This document shows positions 33,056 to 40,091 of a stretch of DNA of 40,091 nucleotides, piece by piece. This stretch comes from an uncultured Bacteroidales bacterium (GTDB lineage: Bacteria > Bacteroidota > Bacteroidia > Bacteroidales > FEN-979): assembly GCA_903915465.1 (NCBI GenBank), contig CAIWTA010000312.1:1-40091 (forward strand). Direction: 5' to 3'. Numbering within the stretch: position 1 is the stretch's first letter; the number at the start of each line of letters is the position of its first letter. A program made the translations under genes and the position numbers. Under the pieces are notes generated by a model that did no database searches, was not told the origin of the DNA, and saw only the letters and a program-made list of their open reading frames with translations.

Positions 33056-33964
33056 ATGAAAAGACAGATCATAAAAATTGATGAAGAAAAATGCAACGGC
33101 TGCGGCTTATGCGTTCCCAACTGCCATGAAGGAGCTTTACAGATCATTGACGGGAAAGTCCGCCTGGTCAGTGATCTGTTTTGCGACGGGCTGGGTGCCT
33201 GTATCGGTCATTGCCCCGAAGGTGCCATTGAGATTGAAGAAAGAGACGCCGAACCGTATGATGAAATAAAGGTAATGGAACTCATGATTCCAAAAGGAAG
33301 AAACACAATTCTGGCTCATCTTGAGCATCTCCGTGATCATAATGAACAGAAGTTTCTGAAAGATGCAATTCAATATATAAACGAAAACAATATAGATATG
33401 AGTGAAGGAACAGAAATTTCCGGAAACGCACACGTGGCATTCCCAAGCTTGGCTGCGGCGCGCAGCGAAACACAGAGGAGTGCCTGCGGTTGCCCGGGTT
33501 CAGCAGAAAAAGATTTCCGGATTGATGAAAAACTCATGAAAAATGTCGGGAATGCAGTTTCCAATGAGCCATTGGAAACACCTTCGGAGTTACGTCAATG
33601 GCCGGTACAACTGCATTTATTGAACCCACAGGCTTCCTATTTCAGGAATGCCGATGTCGTTCTTGCAGCCGATTGTGCTGCATTTGCGATGGGGAATTTC
33701 CATTCCAGGTTCCTGAAAGGAAAATCGGTTGCAATCGCTTGCCCGAAGCTGGATACCAGTCAGGAATCTTACTTGCAGAAGCTGACCTCAATGATCAGTG
33801 ATTCAAAGATCAACTCCCTTACCGTAGTTATTATGGAAGTGCCCTGTTGCGGAGGATTACTGCAGATAGCAAAACAGGCGAAGGAGAATTCCGGAAGGAA
33901 TATTCCGATCAAACTTGCGGTTGTAAGTGTCCAGGGAGAAGTTCTTGAAGAAGAATGGGCTTAA
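33056..33964 (+). CDS. 4Fe-4S ferredoxin-domain protein with conserved C-terminal cysteine region
   Basis: The product is 302 residues. The N-terminal dicluster-like domain has CNGCGLCVPNC (Cys13, 16, 19, 23) as a canonical 4Fe-4S motif, and a second, altered site, CDGLGACIGHC (Cys43, 49, 53), with non-standard spacing. A variable linker (about 70-165) includes a CGCPGS stretch. The C-terminal half (about 180-302) contains ADCAAF, IACPKLD and EVPCCGGL, which may bind a further cofactor. It is a cytoplasmic electron-transfer or redox-sensing protein of unknown partner. It probably belongs with the Rrf2 regulator upstream and the cupin 47 bp downstream. Confidence 0.88.
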   Translation: MKRQIIKIDEEKCNGCGLCVPNCHEGALQIIDGKVRLVSDLFCDGLGACIGHCPEGAIEIEERDAEPYDEIKVMELMIPKGRNTILAHLEHLRDHNEQKFLKDAIQYINENNIDMSEGTEISGNAHVAFPSLAAARSETQRSACGCPGSAEKDFRIDEKLMKNVGNAVSNEPLETPSELRQWPVQLHLLNPQASYFRNADVVLAADCAAFAMGNFHSRFLKGKSVAIACPKLDTSQESYLQKLTSMISDSKINSLTVVIMEVPCCGGLLQIAKQAKENSGRNIPIKLAVVSVQGEVLEEEWA

Positions 33965-34011
33965 ATATTGGTCTGAATTAATCAGTAAAACATAAATTAA
34001 AATAAAACATT

Positions 34012-34341
34012 ATGGAAAAAAACAGTTTTGAACCAGGAAACAAATTCAGATTCACGGAAAGCGCAGACTATTCCACAGATGGAATTGTCAGCAAAAGAAT
34101 CCTCGACCGTCCGGTAGGGAACATTACCCTTTTTGCATTTGATAAAGGGCAACGGCTGAGTGAACACTCGGCACCATTTGACGCGATGGTGCAGGTAATT
34201 GACGGGACAGCCGAGATCATCATCAATAAGGTTCCGCATAACCTTGTTGCTGGTGATTCGATCATCATGCCGGCGAATATTCCGCATGCAGTCAACGCGA
34301 CAGAGAAATTTAAAATGATTTTAACAATGATTAAAGGATAA
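34012..34341 (+). CDS. single-domain cupin protein
   Basis: The product is 109 residues forming one cupin_2 barrel. Motif 1 is degenerate: GQRLSEHSAPFDAMVQVIDG keeps His52 but lacks the second His of the usual HxH. Motif 2, PANIPHAVNA, keeps His92. Metal binding may therefore be altered. Small cupins of this kind accompany Rrf2 regulators and ferredoxin-like proteins in anaerobes; the substrate is unknown. The stop is followed in the same frame, without a new ATG, by the remnant DUF438 gene. Confidence 0.88.
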   Translation: MEKNSFEPGNKFRFTESADYSTDGIVSKRILDRPVGNITLFAFDKGQRLSEHSAPFDAMVQVIDGTAEIIINKVPHNLVAGDSIIMPANIPHAVNATEKFKMILTMIKG

Positions 34342-34353
34342 AATTCAAGAGCC

Positions 34354-34558
34354 ATAAGTGAGTTGCTAAATAATTCGCGGGAGCGAAAAGATCTGCTGAA
34401 GCAAATGATCCTTCAGTTACATGAAGGAGTTGCACCGGAGGAGGTCAGGAAAAGGCTGGTCGTAATTGTTGTAGAAGATTCCTTCCGGTGAAGTTGTAGA
34501 AGTTGAACAGGAGCTGATATGCGAAGGTTTGCCGGAAACAGAGAATCATATCATATAA
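34354..34558 (+). pseudogene. DUF438 N-terminal remnant, frameshifted and truncated
   Basis: Directly after the cupin stop, ATA (34354) sits where a Met would be, followed by SELLNNSRERKDLLKQMI, LQLHEGVAPEEVRKRLV. This matches the N-terminal domain of DUF438 proteins. The frame stops at 34491. In the next frame, from 34478, the domain continues as IPSGEVVEVEQEL, ICEGLPETE, and then stops at 34558. Intact members continue for several hundred residues with hemerythrin and PAS domains. Those are missing here; the tRNA gene begins 26 bp later. The damage is a lost start, a frameshift near 34470 and a deleted C-terminus. Confidence 0.75.
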
Positions 34559-34584
34559 GATTTGTACTTTCGCAAAACTGTTCC

Positions 34585-34659
34585 GGGATGTTAGCTCAGT
34601 TGGTTCAGAGCGCATGCTTCACACGCATGAGGTCGGGAGTTCGAATCTCCCACATCCCA
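34585..34659 (+). tRNA. tRNA-Val (anticodon CAC)
   Basis: A full cloverleaf can be drawn. Acceptor GGGATGT pairs with ACATCCC, the D stem GCTC pairs with GAGC, the anticodon stem CATGC pairs with GCATG around loop TTCACAC (anticodon CAC, reading GUG), and the T stem GGGAG pairs with CTCCC around TTCGAAT. Discriminator base A is at 34659. The CCA end is not encoded. Length is 75 nt. Confidence 0.96.
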
Positions 34660-34686
34660 CGCTACAACTCACAATTATATCATTAC

Positions 34687-34766
34687 CCCATCACCCCATC
34701 GTCCCATCATCCCATCATCAAATCACCTCATCACCTCATCACCTCATCACCTCATCAACTCATCAA
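34687..34766 (+). repeat. 8-bp-period minisatellite, ten units
   Basis: Ten consecutive 8-nt units run without gaps. Early units are CCCATCAC and CCCATCAT and later ones CTCATCAC and CTCATCAA; three consecutive units are identical. The plus strand has almost no G. It lies between tRNA-Val and the ADP-ribosylglycohydrolase promoter. The His/Ser/Pro-rich frames through it are not genes. Confidence 0.85.
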
Positions 34767-34819
34767 CCCGGAAAAGATATTAATCTTGCATCCCGGTTAT
34801 AATATTCTCTGCTTAGTAA

Positions 34820-34827
34820 TACCTTTG
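34820..34827 (+). promoter_or_regulatory. -7 promoter box for the ADP-ribosylglycohydrolase gene
   Basis: TACCTTTG matches TAnnTTTG exactly and lies 8-17 bp before the candidate start codons. No TTG was found at the proper -33 distance. The predicted transcript would have a very short leader. Confidence 0.5.
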
Positions 34828-34834
34828 CAATTAA

Positions 34835-35803
34835 TTGAAAGAGGTGAGATCTAAAATATCAGATGCCCTGGTTGGGTTTGCAGTAGGAGATGCCCTCGGC
34901 GTCCCCGTGGAATTCAAAAGCCGCGAAGAGCTTGCAAAAACACCTGTGAAAGATATGCAGGAATTTGGGGAGCACAACCAGTCTGCCGGCACTTGGTCTG
35001 ACGACAGCTCAATGGTTTTTTGTACCACAGAAAGTCTCTGTAATGGATATAACCTCGAGGATATTGCCGGGCAGTTTTCAAAATGGCGTAACCGAAGGTT
35101 CTGGACTCCCCGTGGAAGGGTTTTCGATATCGGAATCCAGACCAGCAAAGCCATCCAAAGGATCGATCGTCTCATGGAACAAGGGCTTCGGATAAAACCC
35201 ATTCCGGAAGCCGGCGTGAATGAACGGGAAAATGGAAATGGCTCGCTGATGAGAATTTTACCATTGGCATTTTATCTTGCAGAACAACCCATTGAGGAAC
35301 GGTTCCGGTTAGTCCGGGAAGTATCCGGCCTGACTCATTCCCATATCCGTGCCGTAATTGGGTGCTTCATTTATTCAGAATTTGCTATCGGCCTTCTGAA
35401 AGGATTAGATAACTATACTGTTTATATGGAAATCCGGCGACTTTTACCGGAATTTTTAAACGGCAAAGCCGATTCTGCAGAAGTTGAATTTTATTCCAGG
35501 ATACTGGAACATAATATCACAGAGTTCCCTGAGATAGCAATCAAATCTTCACCATATGTCGTTCATTCTCTGGAAGCTTGCCTGTGGAGCTTTATGAGGG
35601 GAAATAATTACAGGGATACGGTTTTGCAAGCAGTTAATCTTGGCGATGATACCGATACCATTGGTGCGCTTACCGGCGGTTTGGCCGGGATCTGTTATGG
35701 TTTGAAACAAATACCCGAAGAGTGGATTGAAATCCTGGCACGGAAAGAAGATATTGTCGATTTGGCCGCCAGATTTGAAAAATCTCTGAATCCTCCTCAA
35801 TAG
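34835..35803 (+). CDS. ADP-ribosylglycohydrolase family protein
   Basis: The product is 322 residues if TTG at 34835 is used; GTG at 34844 (319 residues) leaves a slightly longer leader after the -7 box and is a good alternative. There is no ATG. Family motifs: GDALG (18-22), the metal-binding WSDDSSM (54-60) and C-terminal NLGDDTDTIGALTGGLAG (268-285), whose Asp residues bind two Mg ions. Members remove ADP-ribose from proteins, nucleic acids or small molecules (DraG and ARH3 types). No ADP-ribosyltransferase or toxin partner is visible here, so the substrate is unknown. Confidence 0.92.
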   Translation: MKEVRSKISDALVGFAVGDALGVPVEFKSREELAKTPVKDMQEFGEHNQSAGTWSDDSSMVFCTTESLCNGYNLEDIAGQFSKWRNRRFWTPRGRVFDIGIQTSKAIQRIDRLMEQGLRIKPIPEAGVNERENGNGSLMRILPLAFYLAEQPIEERFRLVREVSGLTHSHIRAVIGCFIYSEFAIGLLKGLDNYTVYMEIRRLLPEFLNGKADSAEVEFYSRILEHNITEFPEIAIKSSPYVVHSLEACLWSFMRGNNYRDTVLQAVNLGDDTDTIGALTGGLAGICYGLKQIPEEWIEILARKEDIVDLAARFEKSLNPPQ

Positions 35804-35973
35804 TGTCCAATTCCTGAGATTTTCAGTATAATTTAGATTGGTACACCTGCCTGATAATAATTTGCAATTTGGCTAGGTTGTCTTTTCGTTTGCCGGAAAG
35901 TTAAAACCAGCTACCGTTACGGCTTTCTTCATGTCTGATTTGTTCAGCCGTATCATGGAGTCAAAAAAAAAAA

Positions 35974-36792
35974 TCAATTTTTGTAAGTATATGAAGTAGA
36001 ATCGGAATATGAACCCGATAGGTTAAATTGCTTGATAACCCTGTTTTTATTATCATATTGATATGAACATTGTACAGTGTCATAATAACAAGTACCCTGA
36101 TAATAATACTGAACAGAAATAGTTCCTGGCAGGTTTCTATCCTGTTTCCCCAAGAAGAAAATACCTGAATTATACTGCCCTATAGTATTTTGTTTATTAA
36201 GTAAATAGGCGACTTTAACTGTTTCAGAATTAGAGGAAGAGGAATAAGTATAACTTGATCTGTTTCCATTCGTATATTGGAATGACATTATTGTCGTATC
36301 TCCGGAAGAATACCATGTTTGCTTAACCATATATCCATTCGCATCATATTCATAAGTGTCTGTATAAGAAGTTTCCTGTGGAAAACTCATCAGTCCCGGC
36401 ATATGATAAATATACGGTATCCGGCCAATACATGCTTTGTTTTGTTTTGTTGAACCATATGTATAAGAGATTGCAAGCCCCTTGGAATTTAATATGTAAG
36501 TGTCTGTCTGTTGCAAGGTACCTGCAGAACTGTAACTTTTCCGTAAAACTGTGGAGTTGCTGTATACCAGGGTATCAAACGCCCCACTATTACTATCCGT
36601 TTGTTTAATGTTCCGCCCATTTCCATCATACTGGTATAATACCACTTCTCCTTGCCCACCAGAATAATAATAAGTCTCACTTAAAATTTGGGGAATAGAA
36701 TCTGGAGGTGCCGCATTCGTGCTTTTCTTACAACCAGCAATCGTTGAGCATAGGAATAATGCAATGATGATAATCGTGTAAAGCTTTTTCAT
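35974..36792 (-). CDS. lipoprotein with Tyr/Ser/Thr-rich YD-like strands
   Basis: The product is 272 residues from the ATG at 36792; an in-frame start at 36840 adds a non-signal leader. The lipobox TIAGC gives an anchored Cys near residue 20, followed by a KKSTNAAPP linker. The body is made of repeated short strands such as YQYDGNGRNIKQ, YEYDANGYMVKQ and YQYDNKNRVIKQ, like the RHS/YD-type repeats of DUF4595-like Bacteroidota lipoproteins. No catalytic site is seen. It is probably an outer-membrane or periplasmic protein of unknown role. A run of 11 T directly follows the stop codon on the minus strand. Confidence 0.8.
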   Translation of the reverse strand: MKKLYTIIIIALFLCSTIAGCKKSTNAAPPDSIPQILSETYYYSGGQGEVVLYQYDGNGRNIKQTDSNSGAFDTLVYSNSTVLRKSYSSAGTLQQTDTYILNSKGLAISYTYGSTKQNKACIGRIPYIYHMPGLMSFPQETSYTDTYEYDANGYMVKQTWYSSGDTTIMSFQYTNGNRSSYTYSSSSNSETVKVAYLLNKQNTIGQYNSGIFFLGKQDRNLPGTISVQYYYQGTCYYDTVQCSYQYDNKNRVIKQFNLSGSYSDSTSYTYKN

Positions 36793-36883
36793 AATGTTGG
36801 TTTTTGGTAGGTTGTTATATAATATCGCGAAGGTACTCAAAGAAAAGCAATCATCAAATAACGGCGCGAGTCTTTAAATTTCG

Positions 36884-36891
36884 TACCTTTG
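36884..36891 (+). promoter_or_regulatory. -7 promoter box for the EF-G gene
   Basis: TACCTTTG matches TAnnTTTG and lies 18 bp before the ATG at 36910. No TTG is found at the -33 distance. The box supports 36910 rather than the in-frame TTG at 36889, which overlaps the box. Confidence 0.5.
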
Positions 36892-36909
36892 CACCCCAAT
36901 TGCAAAATC

Positions 36910-38988
36910 ATGCCATTAAATAAATTAAGAAACATAGGAATTGCTGCACACATTGATGCAGGAAAAACAACAGTCACAGAACGAATTCTGTTTTTTACCG
37001 GGACAACAAGAAAAATAGGAGAAGTTCATGATGGCCAGGCAACCATGGATTTCATGAAGCAGGAGCAGGAACGGGGCATTACAATTGCCTCAGCCGCCAT
37101 CTCCTGCAGCTGGAAAGGACATCAGATCAACCTGATAGATACCCCGGGGCACGTGGATTTTACAGTAGAAGTTGAAAGATCCCTTCGCGTTATCGATGGG
37201 ATGGTTGCTGTTTTTTGCGCTGTTGGCGGAGTTGAACCCCAAAGTGAAACTGTGTGGAACCAGGCCGACCGTTACCGTGTGCCGCGTATTGCTTTTATCA
37301 ATAAAATGGATCGGACAGGTGCTGAATTTTCCCAGGTTGTAGCACAGATGAATAAATATCTTGATGCCAATGCCTTGCCCTTTCAACTTCCCATGGGCGC
37401 TGAAGACAATTTTGAAGGGATCATAGACCTGCTGGAGCAAAAAGCATATATATTCAAGGATGCTGAACAGGTTGAAACCGATATTCCACAGGAATATCTG
37501 GAAAAAAGTAAAGCAGCCCGGGACTGGATGGCAGAAAAGATCGCTGAGTTCAACGATGAGATCATGCAACTCTTTTTCGACGAGAAGGAGATTCCTGCTG
37601 AACTTCTTAAAAAAGCTGCAAGGGAAGCAGCACTCAAAATGTTGATCACACCTGTGTTCTGTGGCGCCGCTTACAAGAACAAAGGAGTTCACTTACTCCT
37701 TGATGCAGTAGTGGATTACCTCCCGTCTCCGATTGATGTGGGAGCTGTGGTTGGCCTGGATATTGATGATCCCCAAAAATCGCATTCCCGCCATCCTTCC
37801 GGGAAAGAACCTTTTTCGGCGCTCGCTTTTAAACTGATTCATGATCCATTCGTCGGACAGCAAACTTTTGTCCGGGTTTTCTCAGGCGTGCTTCGAAGCG
37901 GGATGCAGATCCTGAACTCCACAAAAAACAAGAACGAACGTATCGGCAGAATCTTCCGGATTCATGCTAAAGAGCGGGTCGAGATTAACGAAGCCGGCCC
38001 TGGTGATATTGTGGCTCTGATCGGGCTGAAACTGACCAAAACCGGAGATACTCTTTGCGATATGGATCATCCGTTATTTCTTGAAAACATTCATATTCCA
38101 CCTCCCGTAGTAGAACTTAAAATCACGCCTTCCAAGAGAGCAGATCAGGTAAAATTAGGAGAAGCACTGAACAAGCTGATGAACGAAGATCCATCATTCA
38201 ATGTAAGGTTTGATGATGAAACTGAAGAGACTGTTGTTTCAGGAATGGGAGAACTTCACCTGGAAATCATTATTGACCGGCTCAAACATGAGTTTAAAGT
38301 AGAAGCTGAGGTAGGAGAACCTGCTGTTGCTTTCCGCGAAACAATCACAGGAGAAAAAGAATGCAGCTACAAACATTCCAAACAAACCGGTGGTAAAGGA
38401 CAGTTCGCGCATACTGTGATGCGGATAGAACCCAATGATGGCAAAGGATATGAGTTTGTGGATAAGGTTAAGGGAGGCAATATCCCTAACGAATTCATCC
38501 AATCGGTGAATAAGGGAATCCTGAAGACTTTGGAAAAAGGAATCCTTGCCGGCTATCCTGTGGTTGATGTGAAAGTTGTGCTTCTGGATGGCAGTCATCA
38601 TCCGGTTGATTCCTCCGACATGGCTTTCCAGACTTGCGCTTCAATCTGTTTCAAACATGGGTTTATGAAAGCGAATCCTATATTATTGGAACCTATGATG
38701 AAAATAGAAGTGAACACTCCGGATGATTATATCGGGGAAGTCTCCGGTAACCTAAATCGCAGGCGTGGAAAAATTGAAGCCATGCGCCGTTACAGGAAAG
38801 GCGCCCAAAAGATCAATGGATTTGTTCCACTAATGGAAATGTTCGGATATGCCAACCAACTGCGAAACTTGTCCAGCGGCCGTGCCAACTATTCAATGGA
38901 ATTCTTAAAGTATACGCCAATTCCACAGGCTATTCAGGAAAAAATTCTGAAGGAGCTGGAAGACCAAAAAAAATTAATAAAAAAATAG
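36910..38988 (+). CDS. fusA: elongation factor G (stand-alone copy)
   Basis: The product is 692 residues, full length, with five EF-G domains. GTPase motifs are intact: P-loop AHIDAGKTT, switch [19 protein letters not shown] and NKMD. Domain IV and the C-terminal domain include [12 protein letters not shown] and [24 protein letters not shown] drives translocation on the ribosome and, with ribosome recycling factor, splits ribosomes. The gene is not in a str operon (no rpsL, rpsG or tuf nearby), so it may be a second EF-G paralogue. Some residues differ from the usual main copy (for example GQATMDFM where GAATMDWM is common). It has its own -7 box. Repeat copy D begins 5 bp after the stop. Confidence 0.95.
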   Translation: MPLNKLRNIGIAAHIDAGKTTVTERILFFTGTTRKIGEVHDGQATMDFMKQEQERGITIASAAISCSWKGHQINLIDTPGHVDFTVEVERSLRVIDGMVAVFCAVGGVEPQSETVWNQADRYRVPRIAFINKMDRTGAEFSQVVAQMNKYLDANALPFQLPMGAEDNFEGIIDLLEQKAYIFKDAEQVETDIPQEYLEKSKAARDWMAEKIAEFNDEIMQLFFDEKEIPAELLKKAAREAALKMLITPVFCGAAYKNKGVHLLLDAVVDYLPSPIDVGAVVGLDIDDPQKSHSRHPSGKEPFSALAFKLIHDPFVGQQTFVRVFSGVLRSGMQILNSTKNKNERIGRIFRIHAKERVEINEAGPGDIVALIGLKLTKTGDTLCDMDHPLFLENIHIPPPVVELKITPSKRADQVKLGEALNKLMNEDPSFNVRFDDETEETVVSGMGELHLEIIIDRLKHEFKVEAEVGEPAVAFRETITGEKECSYKHSKQTGGKGQFAHTVMRIEPNDGKGYEFVDKVKGGNIPNEFIQSVNKGILKTLEKGILAGYPVVDVKVVLLDGSHHPVDSSDMAFQTCASICFKHGFMKANPILLEPMMKIEVNTPDDYIGEVSGNLNRRRGKIEAMRRYRKGAQKINGFVPLMEMFGYANQLRNLSSGRANYSMEFLKYTPIPQAIQEKILKELEDQKKLIKK

Positions 38989-38993
38989 ACTTA

Positions 38994-39103
38994 GAGATAG
39001 CGCTGGGCGCAGCTGCGTTGTGGCGACGAGGTCGCCCGGCCTGAGGGCAAAGATTGAAATCAGGTAACGGACACGCGTTGCAAATGTGCACCAGCTGGAA
39101 ATG
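38994..39103 (+). repeat. dispersed hairpin repeat, truncated copy D, duplicated 267 bp downstream
   Basis: This 110-bp stretch matches 39261-39370 with an offset of 267 bp and only about seven mismatches, five of them clustered at 39001-39005. It starts inside hairpin 2 of the element (GAGATAG), so the 5' part is missing. It keeps the CGCAGCTGCG palindrome, hairpin 3 (slightly altered, GAGGTCGCCCGGCCTG) and a downstream tail of about 50 bp also shared with copy C. Confidence 0.85.
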
Positions 39104-39116
39104 TAGGAATGCAGGA

Positions 39117-39144
39117 ATTCACACTTTACAATTCACACTTTACA
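39117..39144 (+). repeat. two tandem 14-bp repeats
   Basis: ATTCACACTTTACA occurs twice in a row (39117-39130, 39131-39144) and related CACTTTACAATTCAG sequence recurs after copy C at about 39400-39417. These flank the dispersed element on its right side. Confidence 0.7.
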
Positions 39145-39198
39145 ATTCAGATACCCGGTTGCTTGCTGCGAGGTGCTCAATTTTTTTGAAAACAACAT

Positions 39199-39320
39199 CA
39201 GTCGCCACATGAGCAGCCTTGGTTTCTTCGGTTCCGGCGAAGCCGGAAATCTCACAAAGTGAGATAGATGAAGGCGCAGCTGCGTTGTGGCGACGAGGCC
39301 GCCCGGCCTGAGGGCAAAGA
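39199..39320 (+). repeat. dispersed hairpin repeat, copy C (most complete)
   Basis: Hairpin 1 is TTCCGGC-GAA-GCCGGAA (39232-39248). Hairpin 2 is ATCTCAC-AAA-GTGAGAT (39249-39265), with the loop changed but the stem kept. Then come the CGCAGCTGCG palindrome and hairpin 3 AGGCC-GCCC-GGCCT (about 39296-39309). The shared tail runs to 39370. It lies between the convergent ends of the EF-G gene and the T9SS protein gene; the 425-bp gap is made almost entirely of copies D and C and their flanking short repeats. Confidence 0.88.
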
Positions 39321-39413
39321 TTGAAATCAGGTAACGGACACGCGTTGCAAATTTGCACCAGCTGGAAATGCAGGAATTCAGAATGCAGGAATGCACACTT
39401 CACACTTTACAAT

Positions 39414-40091
39414 TCAGAATTTAATTATCACCATTTTCCTGACTTTGACCTGATCCGGGGTTTTCATAACCAATTGGTAGATTCCGGATGGAAGATGTGC
39501 TGAAGCAAAACCGACAGAATAACTCCCACGATCCAATTTCTTATCGAGAAGCATGGACACAACTGCCCCCTGCATGTCATAAACCGTCAGGTTGACATTT
39601 GAAGGTTCTTTCAGGACGAAGGATACGGTTGTCTTTTCGCTGAATGGGTTTGGGTAATTCTGTAGCATATCAGCAGATCCGGGAAGCTTTTGGTCATTGA
39701 TAGCTGTCGGATGGCTGAATTTTTCTTTCAAAACATATTTCAGAAAATTCCTGGCATCAACTGTATCTAAGTAATACAAAGGGAAACTGAGAAGGATCGT
39801 GGTATAGTCGGCTCCTTTGTATTCAATGCCAACAGGGCGGCCCTTCATTGTTCCAAGCGGACTTCCTGTCGAATAATGTGAATCTAATGTGTAAATCGCC
39901 TTACTTTCTTCGGTTGGCGCAAAAACCTCCAGGTTATGAATCTCTCCGGGATAAGCAGCCTGGGTCGATTTTCCCGGATCAATCCGAAGTGTATCATACC
40001 CCGTATTTTGAGGATTGGCCCTAAACATAAAACATGGAACCTTTCGGTTGACGCTATCGATTTTAAAGAAATTTCGCAGCAAAGAGTATTC
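39414..40091 (-). CDS. C-terminal part of a T9SS-exported protein (cut by window edge)
   Basis: The frame is open to the right edge and ends at 39414, giving 225 visible residues with no true start. Residues about 140-225 form a type A T9SS sorting domain: NYPNPFSEKTTVSF, VYDMQGAVV, then LPSGIYQLVM and the basic KVRKMVIIKF ending. The preceding segment (AIYTLDSHYSTGSP, GRPVGIEYKGADYTTILLSFPLYYLD) resembles the glutamine-amidotransferase-like region near the C-terminus of some Bacteroidota secreted peptidase-like proteins, but I cannot name the family. The protein is surface-exported; the main domain lies outside the window. Confidence 0.85.
   Translation of the reverse strand, partial: EYSLLRNFFKIDSVNRKVPCFMFRANPQNTGYDTLRIDPGKSTQAAYPGEIHNLEVFAPTEESKAIYTLDSHYSTGSPLGTMKGRPVGIEYKGADYTTILLSFPLYYLDTVDARNFLKYVLKEKFSHPTAINDQKLPGSADMLQNYPNPFSEKTTVSFVLKEPSNVNLTVYDMQGAVVSMLLDKKLDRGSYSVGFASAHLPSGIYQLVMKTPDQVKVRKMVIIKF

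Noticed and set aside
32682-33147. Antisense open frames containing RFPASPEP-like peptides
   Set aside because: The same peptide string occurs at 39133-39403 because the frames run through the dispersed hairpin repeat; they have no start context or family similarity and reflect repeat sequence.
34519-34854. Plus-strand frame rich in His, Ser, Pro and Ile
   Set aside because: It is the translation of the tRNA gene followed by the 8-bp minisatellite, not a protein gene.
35873-35956. 27-codon minus-strand frame with MKKAVTVAGFNFP-like sequence
   Set aside because: Too short to support; it looks mildly protein-like and could be a gene remnant, but there is no recognised family or flanking fragment.
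37090-37692. 200-codon antisense frame inside the EF-G gene
   Set aside because: It is fully covered by strongly conserved EF-G coding sequence on the other strand.

Overview
The window looks like chromosomal DNA from a member of the Bacteroidota, probably an uncultured or environmental anaerobe or facultative anaerobe. Evidence: three proteins end in type IX secretion (T9SS) C-terminal domains (1599-2402, 5861-8470, 39414-40091). Several start regions carry the Bacteroidota -7 promoter box TAnnTTTG. Family content also fits (S46 dipeptidyl-peptidase, DUF5777 barrel, lamin-tail protein with a gliding-type C-terminus, LytS/LytTR pairs, GH3-like protein). The sequence is moderately AT-rich. I see no phage, plasmid, insertion sequence or CRISPR array. 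Names rest on motifs read by eye; no database search was run.

Layout. 1-4477 (minus strand) is a cytochrome c and envelope cluster: a soluble c-type cytochrome cut by the left edge, a DUF5777 beta-barrel, a mono-haem lipoprotein, a T9SS-exported protein with one CXXCH, and a hexahaem lipoprotein. Upstream of these lies a Crp/Fnr regulator with FNR-like cysteines. Together they could move electrons across the outer membrane under redox control. 4580-9177 holds asd, a large surface lamin-tail protein and comF. 9271-14247 is a tightly coupled row: a double-ATPase peptide-type ABC protein, a TPR histidine kinase, a LuxR-type regulator, then a small secreted protein of unknown function and a terminator. 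14594-16750 is RNase R.

16799-25999 holds two envelope peptidases (M16C and S46) flanked on both sides by paralogous LytS/LytTR two-component pairs. The right-hand kinase has a one-base frameshift inside a run of eight T at its H-box. 26002-32163 is mostly housekeeping and accessory genes: HdeD-like, LysE-like, GH3-like, EEP hydrolase, RluA-type pseudouridine synthase and a SpoU methyltransferase.

32274-34558 is an Rrf2 regulator, a ferredoxin-like protein, a cupin and a decayed DUF438 remnant, probably a degenerating redox or nitrosative-stress locus. It is followed by tRNA-Val(CAC), an 8-bp-period minisatellite, an ADP-ribosylglycohydrolase, a lipoprotein, a stand-alone EF-G and the C-terminus of another T9SS cargo protein.

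The most unusual non-coding signal is a dispersed intergenic repeat of about 112-122 bp. There are three near-complete copies and one truncated copy (29069-29180, 32853-32970, 39199-39320, 38994-39103). It contains two abutting 7-bp hairpins with triloops, and one of them shows a compensatory base-pair change between copies.
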